Shown piece after piece: positions 59,316-64,000 of a DNA stretch of 64,000 nt. The position numbers and the translations under genes were made by a program. Below the pieces are notes generated by a model. The model made no database searches and was not told where the DNA came from. It saw only the letters and a list, made by a program, of their open reading frames with translations. The stretch is from Kribbella flavida DSM 17836. Its GTDB lineage: Bacteria; Actinomycetota; Actinomycetes; Propionibacteriales; Kribbellaceae. The DNA lies in NCBI RefSeq assembly GCF_000024345.1, contig NC_013729.1:496001-560000 (forward strand), in the 5' to 3' direction. Position 1 is the first letter of the stretch. Each line of letters starts with the position of its first letter.

Positions 59316-60511
59316 TCACGGGGTGGCCAGCGCCTCCGTGGGCGACATCCGCGCCGCCCGGACCGCCGGGTAGAGCCCGGCCAGGCTGCCGATCACCAGC
59401 GTCGCGCCGATCCCGGCCGCCGGTGCCCACGCCGGTACGACGACCGGCCAGCCCTGCGAGATCGCGTACGCGGCGGTGACGGCCGATCCCACCAACGCAC
59501 CCCCGACCCCGCCGAGCGCCGAGAGCAGCAGCGCCTCGGCGATGAACTGGCCGCGGATCTGCCCGCGGGTGGCTCCGAGGGACCGGCGCAGCCCGATCTC
59601 CGCCCGCCGTTCGAGCACGGAGATCACCATGGTGTTCGCGACGCCGACCCCACCGACCAGCAGGGCCACCGCGCCCAGACCGAGCAGCAGCGCGTTCAGC
59701 GTCGCGTCGGCCGCCTGCTGCGCGGCGAGCGCGTCCGACGGCCGCGAGACCGCCACCTCGTTCGGCGCCTCCGGACTGGCCGTGGCCGCCAGCACCTTCT
59801 GGACAGCGGTCACCGCGTCATCCGCCGCCCGCGCGTAGACCGTGGTCGGAGAGCCGTCGAACCGTAGCAGCTGCTTGGCCACGGCCCACCCGATCAGCGC
59901 GGTGGTGTCCAGCTCCGGCGCCAGGGGAGCCGGGTGCAAGATGCCGACCACGGTGAACCAGTGGTCACCCAAGTAGACCTGCTGCTCGGCGCCAGCCCAG
60001 CCGACACCGAGCTTGGTTGCCGCCGCGGCACCGAGCACCACCGCTGGGTACTGCGCGCTCGCACCGTTCAAGAAGGTGCCGTCGGCAACCGTTGTGCCCA
60101 CCGCGGAGAGCAGGCCGACGTCCGCGGCGGCGACCGAGATGCCGCCGGTCTGGCCGACCGGGATCCGGTCGGTGCGGTACACGTCGGCATCCGGCAGCAG
60201 TCCGATCGCGGCCGCCTCCGTGACGGGGCCGATCCGCTCGATCATGCCGACGGACTCCACCGGAAGCTGAGCCTCCTCCCCGAAGACGTTCTGCCCCGGC
60301 CCGACGGTGAGCAGATTGGTGCCGAGAGCCTGCATCTGCCGGTTGAAGTCCTCCCGGCTGGAGGCGGAGATCCCGACGGTGGCGATCATCGCGGCGATGC
60401 CGATCGCGATGCCCAGCGCCGACAGCACCACCCGCAGCGGTCTGGCCCGTAGCCCGGCACCACCGACCCGGACCTGGTCCCCGACAGACAGCCGCGCCGG
60501 TACCAGCCCGC

Positions 60512-60515
<4 letters not shown>
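59316..60515 (-). CDS. MacB/FtsX-type ABC transporter permease
   Basis: 399 residues, GTG start overlapping the ATPase stop (GTGA). One N-terminal span ([22 protein letters not shown]) is followed by a large periplasmic-type MacB_PCD domain ([15 protein letters not shown] onward) and three C-terminal spans with [20 protein letters not shown], the FtsX signature, ending [14 protein letters not shown]. Together with the ATPase and HlyD protein it forms a MacAB-like mechanotransmission exporter for peptides, drugs or lipids. Confidence 0.92.
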
Positions 60516-61191
<676 letters not shown>

Positions 61192-61195
<4 letters not shown>

Positions 61196-62271
61196 GCCGG
61201 CACCCCGACGAGAGTTCCGGCGGTGATGCCCGGGCCGGAGACCTCCACCTTGCCGCCGGCGAACATGCCCAACTGCACGGCCACGAAGGCCGCCTGACCA
61301 CCCGTGACCACCTGCACGCCGTACCCGCCCTCGGCCAGCGCCACCAGGGCGTTCACCGGCACCGCCAGCACGCCCTTCTGCTGCGCCGAGACCAGCTCGA
61401 CGTCGACCGGCGCCGAGTCGAGCCCGCTGATCGCGCCGAGGTTGTCCGGGGTGACCACCACCGGTACGTGCGGCGGATCGTCGCTGCCGGCCGCGGGCTG
61501 GGTCGCGACCTTCGACACCGAGCTCACCGTGCCGGGCACCTGCTGGCCGGTCGGCAGCACAACCGTTGCTGTTAGCCCCTTCTTCACCAGGTGCTGCTTG
61601 GCCACGTCCAGGCCGACGACGACCTTCGGCTGGGTGGTGCTGAAGGTGTAGAGCGGTGTCCCGCCGCCGAGCTGGTCCCCGATCTGGGCCTCCTGCACCG
61701 CCACCCGGATCGGGACCGGCCGCACCACGAGCTGCCCTGGCTTCACCTGCCCCGTCTCCGGCTGCCCGGTGGCGTCCTGCCAGTCGAGCACCGCAGCCGT
61801 GGTCGCCGAGCCGAACGTGGTGTTCGCCTTCACCTTCAGCCAGCCGCCACTGACGAGGTACTGCTCCAGCTGCAGCACGTCAGGCCCGCTGACTCCTTGT
61901 TCCAGCGTCTTGTACAACGGCACCGTGCCCTTGATGAGCAGGACCGGCACGTTGTCCACCCGGTACGCCGGTGCGCCGAACCCGACCGTCGACCCTTCGC
62001 CCGGGAGCCAGGTGAGCGTCCCGCCACCCGGTGGAGCCTTCAACGCCTGCGGTACGCCGTACGAGAGGGTGCCGCTGATCTGCACGGTCTGGGTGAGCGT
62101 GGTCTTCACCACCGCGGTGGTCGCCGGTGGTTGATCGGCCGCCGCGACGGTTCGGCCGCTCGAGCCGCCCGGCCGGAGCACGACCACCGCTGCGGCCGCG
62201 ACCAGCAGGAGTCCGGCGACGCCGGCCACGCCCAGGCGGCGTTGCCGGGCCGTTCCCGCCGGGCGGCTCAT
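61192..62271 (-). CDS. HlyD/MacA-like periplasmic adaptor with peptidoglycan-binding domain
   Basis: 359 residues from ATG 62271, which overlaps the lipoprotein stop (ATGA). A basic start and one span ([20 protein letters not shown]) anchor it outside the membrane. A PG_binding_1 module lies at about 135-185 ([34 protein letters not shown]). Barrel-sandwich and beta-barrel parts follow ([38 protein letters not shown]). This layout is typical of actinobacterial efflux adaptors paired with MacB-like exporters. Confidence 0.9.
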
Positions 62272-62777
62272 CCCGCGGTCCCGGCCAGGTGCTGCTCGCA
62301 CTTCTTGCTGGCTGCCTGGAAGGCCGGACTGTTCCGGTCCACCCCGCTGCCGAAGAGCCCGCCGTCGCCGCCCGGCTTCGGGTCGGGGAAGTCCGGCAGC
62401 CCGTTCGCCCGCAGGCACTGGGCGAACGCCTGGTACTTCGCCAGCTCCGCGGGGTCAGTCGACTGCGTCCGGGTGTTGCCGGGCAGGTACTGCTTGCACG
62501 CCGCCATCGCCTCGTCGAACTTCGGGTTCCCACTCACCTGCGGATCGATCCCGAGTCCCTGGCCCGGTTTCGGGTCCTCGACCTGCAGGCCGTAGCCGGC
62601 CATGCAGGCGCTGAACCCGGCCGGCGTCGCGCTCGCGCTCGGCGTCGAGGTCGCCGGTACGCCGCTCGTCGGCTGGTCCGCCGTGGCCACCCCCGGTCCG
62701 GCGGAATCGTTGCAACTGGCAACGGCCAGCGTGAGCAGCGGGACCGCGAGCAGTCGCCACAGACCGAAAGACGCCAT
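62268..62777 (-). CDS. secreted lipoprotein of the ABC export operon
   Basis: 169 residues; ATG 62777 is supported by AGGAGGTG 5 bp upstream. Signal peptide MASFGLWRLLAVPLLTLAV with lipobox VASC (Cys at about 24), then a Ser/Thr/Pro linker. The mature part has two repeats of a FSACMAGYGLQVEDP / FAQCLRANGLPDFPDP type, each with a C-x5-8-G-x-x-x-x-D-P pattern, plus further cysteines (MAACKQYL, SKKCEQHL). Such proteins recur beside MacB-like exporters in actinobacteria; function is not established. Confidence 0.85.
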   Translation of the reverse strand: MASFGLWRLLAVPLLTLAVASCNDSAGPGVATADQPTSGVPATSTPSASATPAGFSACMAGYGLQVEDPKPGQGLGIDPQVSGNPKFDEAMAACKQYLPGNTRTQSTDPAELAKYQAFAQCLRANGLPDFPDPKPGGDGGLFGSGVDRNSPAFQAASKKCEQHLAGTAG

Positions 62778-62842
62778 CGTGCACCTCCTGGTTCGGCGAG
62801 CGCCGGGTGCGCCCGTCTGCCGAGAAGTAGAGCCAGCCGGCG

Positions 62843-62888
62843 GTAACCCCGGCGTAACCACCGGGGGCGGCGGTTATGCCGCGGTTAC
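62843..62888. promoter_or_regulatory. four GTAACC-type half-sites in the divergent promoter, candidate response-regulator operator
   Basis: GTAACC occurs at 62843-62848 and 62854-62859 (11 bp apart), and its complement GGTTAT/GGTTAC at 62872-62877 and 62883-62888 (again 11 bp apart). OmpR-family regulators bind such direct repeats spaced by one helical turn. The symmetric layout suits control of both the export operon (minus) and the regulator-kinase operon (plus). Confidence 0.6.
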
Positions 62889-62933
62889 GCCGGGCCCGGC
62901 AAGATGGCGGTACGGGCGGAAACGGGAGGAACC

Positions 62934-63590
62934 ATGCGCATCCTGGTGGTCGAGGACGAGCGGGTGCTCGCCGACGCGATCGGCGAGTGGCTGCGCCGGG
63001 AGTCGTTCGCCGTCGACATCGTGTACGACGGAGCCGCCGCGCTCGAACGGACCGCCGTCACCGGGTACGACGTGGTCGTGCTGGACCGGGACCTGCCGAG
63101 CGTGCACGGCGACGAGGTCTGCCGGCAGATCGTCACCGCCGGCGGACAGACTCGGGTGCTGATGCTGACCGCCGCGGCCGCGGTCCGGGAACGCGTTGCC
63201 GGGCTGGCGATCGGCGCGGACGACTACCTCGGCAAGCCGTTCGCGTTCGCGGAGCTCTCCGCCCGGGTGCACGCGCTGACCCGGCGGTCCCGCGCGGCCG
63301 TTCCCCCGGTGCTGGAGCGGTCGGGCATCCGGCTGGACCCGGTTCGCCGGGAGGTGGCACGCGACGGCCGCCGGGTGGAACTGGCGAACCGGGAGTTCGC
63401 CGTGCTGGCGGAGCTGTTGCGGGCCGAGGGGGCGGTGGTGTCGGCCGAGCAGCTGCTGGAACGCGCGTGGGACGAGAACATCGACCCGTTCACCAACACG
63501 GTCCGGGTGACGGTGATGAAGCTGCGCCGCAAGCTCGGCGAACCACCGCTGGTGGAGACCGTGCCCGGCGCCGGGTACCGGCTGCCATGA
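62934..63590 (+). CDS. OmpR/PhoB-family response regulator
   Basis: 218 residues from ATG 62934 with GGGAGGA just upstream. Receiver domain: MRILVVEDERVLADAIGEWL, phosphorylation Asp51 in VVVLDRDLPSVHG, VLMLTAAAAVRERV and LGKPFAFAEL with the conserved lysine. Winged-helix output from about 130: LDPVRREVARDGRRVEL, LANREFAVLAELL and NTVRVTVMKLRRKLGEPP. It overlaps the kinase gene by ATGA and is divergent from the export operon it probably controls. Confidence 0.95.
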   Translation: MRILVVEDERVLADAIGEWLRRESFAVDIVYDGAAALERTAVTGYDVVVLDRDLPSVHGDEVCRQIVTAGGQTRVLMLTAAAAVRERVAGLAIGADDYLGKPFAFAELSARVHALTRRSRAAVPPVLERSGIRLDPVRREVARDGRRVELANREFAVLAELLRAEGAVVSAEQLLERAWDENIDPFTNTVRVTVMKLRRKLGEPPLVETVPGAGYRLP

Positions 63591-64000
63591 AGCGCTGGAC
63601 GCTGCGGACCAGGCTGACCCTGCTGTACGGCGTACTGTTCCTCGTCGCGGGTGCCGTGCTGCTCGGGGTGACGTCGGTGCTGGTGCAGAACAGCCTCGCC
63701 GGTCAGTTGGAGAAGCAGGCGGACACCAGGATCGCCGCGATCCGAGCAGCAGCCGCAGCCGCTGCGCCGGCCGACGGACAGCCCGCGGAGGAGCAGGTCA
63801 CGGAGATCCGGCGGCAGCAGAAGGAGTTGCAGGCCACGGCCGCCCGCTCGGTGGTCACCGCCGGAGGCGTCGCGCTGCTGGGCGTCGCGGTCCTGGCCGG
63901 CGTCTCGGGCTGGCTGATCGCGGGCCGGGCGCTGCGCCCGGTCCAGCGGATCCGCGAGACGGCCCGGCGAATCTCCACCGCGACCGGAGCCGGTCGCGGT
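63587..64000 (+). CDS. sensor histidine kinase, N-terminal part (cut by window edge)
   Basis: 138 codons to the right edge. Two membrane spans (LTLLYGVLFLVAGAVLLGV and VVTAGGVALLGVAVLAGV) flank a short, mostly helical extracellular domain (LEKQADTRIAAIRAAA, VTEIRRQQKELQATAA), and a HAMP linker begins (AGRALRPVQRIRETAR). The dimerisation histidine and ATPase domains lie outside the window. With 62934-63590 it forms a two-component system. Confidence 0.9.
   Translation, partial: MKRWTLRTRLTLLYGVLFLVAGAVLLGVTSVLVQNSLAGQLEKQADTRIAAIRAAAAAAAPADGQPAEEQVTEIRRQQKELQATAARSVVTAGGVALLGVAVLAGVSGWLIAGRALRPVQRIRETARRISTATGAGRG

Overview
The window is very GC-rich DNA with strong C/G third positions, GTG and TTG starts, ATGA/GTGA/TGATG gene overlaps, and actinobacterial families (F420/LLM oxidoreductase, WYL regulator, DUF2786, SigG-type ECF sigma factor). 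I infer a Nocardioides/Kribbella-type actinobacterium; the genus is a guess supported mainly by the nonulosonic acid genes, because Kribbella-like walls are, from memory, known for ulosonic-acid polymers. I saw no rRNA, tRNA, CRISPR array, insertion sequence or phage gene.

Region 1 (about 0.7-41 kb, with a second part at 51.6-57 kb) is one large, mosaic cell-surface glycan locus. It holds every step of CMP-pseudaminic acid synthesis, dispersed over several transcription units: pseB (two almost identical copies, 3869-4852 and 15747-16730), pseC, pseH, pseG, pseI and an SpsF-type cytidylyltransferase in the pseF role. Added to these are a WecE/RffC-like pair for a dTDP-4-acetamido-4,6-dideoxyhexose, rmlC and rmlD, four GT2 glycosyltransferases, a GtrA-like flippase, several further methyltransferases, a beta-helix protein, a secreted GHL10 glycoside hydrolase, and six paralogues of a ~750-residue multispanning membrane protein that look like GT-C enzymes. 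A gene pair (a histidine-rich putative transferase plus a methyltransferase-like protein) occurs twice, at 1.4-3.8 kb and 28.8-31.4 kb, with the two genes in opposite order. A vapBC toxin-antitoxin pair sits between pseB2-pseC and pseG.

Region 2 (40.7-44.2 kb) is a tight operon: leader peptide, methyltransferase, acyl carrier protein, adenylate-forming ligase, ketoreductase-type SDR and a very short phosphopantetheinyl transferase. I propose it makes a hydroxyacyl or similar thioester that decorates the glycan.

Region 3 (44.2-51.6 kb) is ordinary accessory content: FAD oxidoreductase, LLM oxidoreductase, ABM-like protein, a frameshifted MFS transporter followed by an ECF sigma factor, a DUF2786 protein and a WYL regulator. 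It splits the glycan genes at 51.6-57 kb (GT2, methyltransferase, membrane paralogue 6, rmlC, rmlD) from the rest.

Region 4 (57-64 kb) holds two drug or envelope-stress modules: a divergent TetR/MFS pair with a palindrome inside the promoter spacer, and a lipoprotein-HlyD-MacB-like ABC export operon divergent from an OmpR-type response regulator and a sensor kinase that runs off the right end. Four half-sites lie between those two units.

Not found here: rmlA/rmlB, a Wzx or Wzm/Wzt exporter, and any priming transferase; these must be elsewhere. No gene-free stretch exceeds 300 bases; the longest are about 200 (36537-36734 and 40573-40739).
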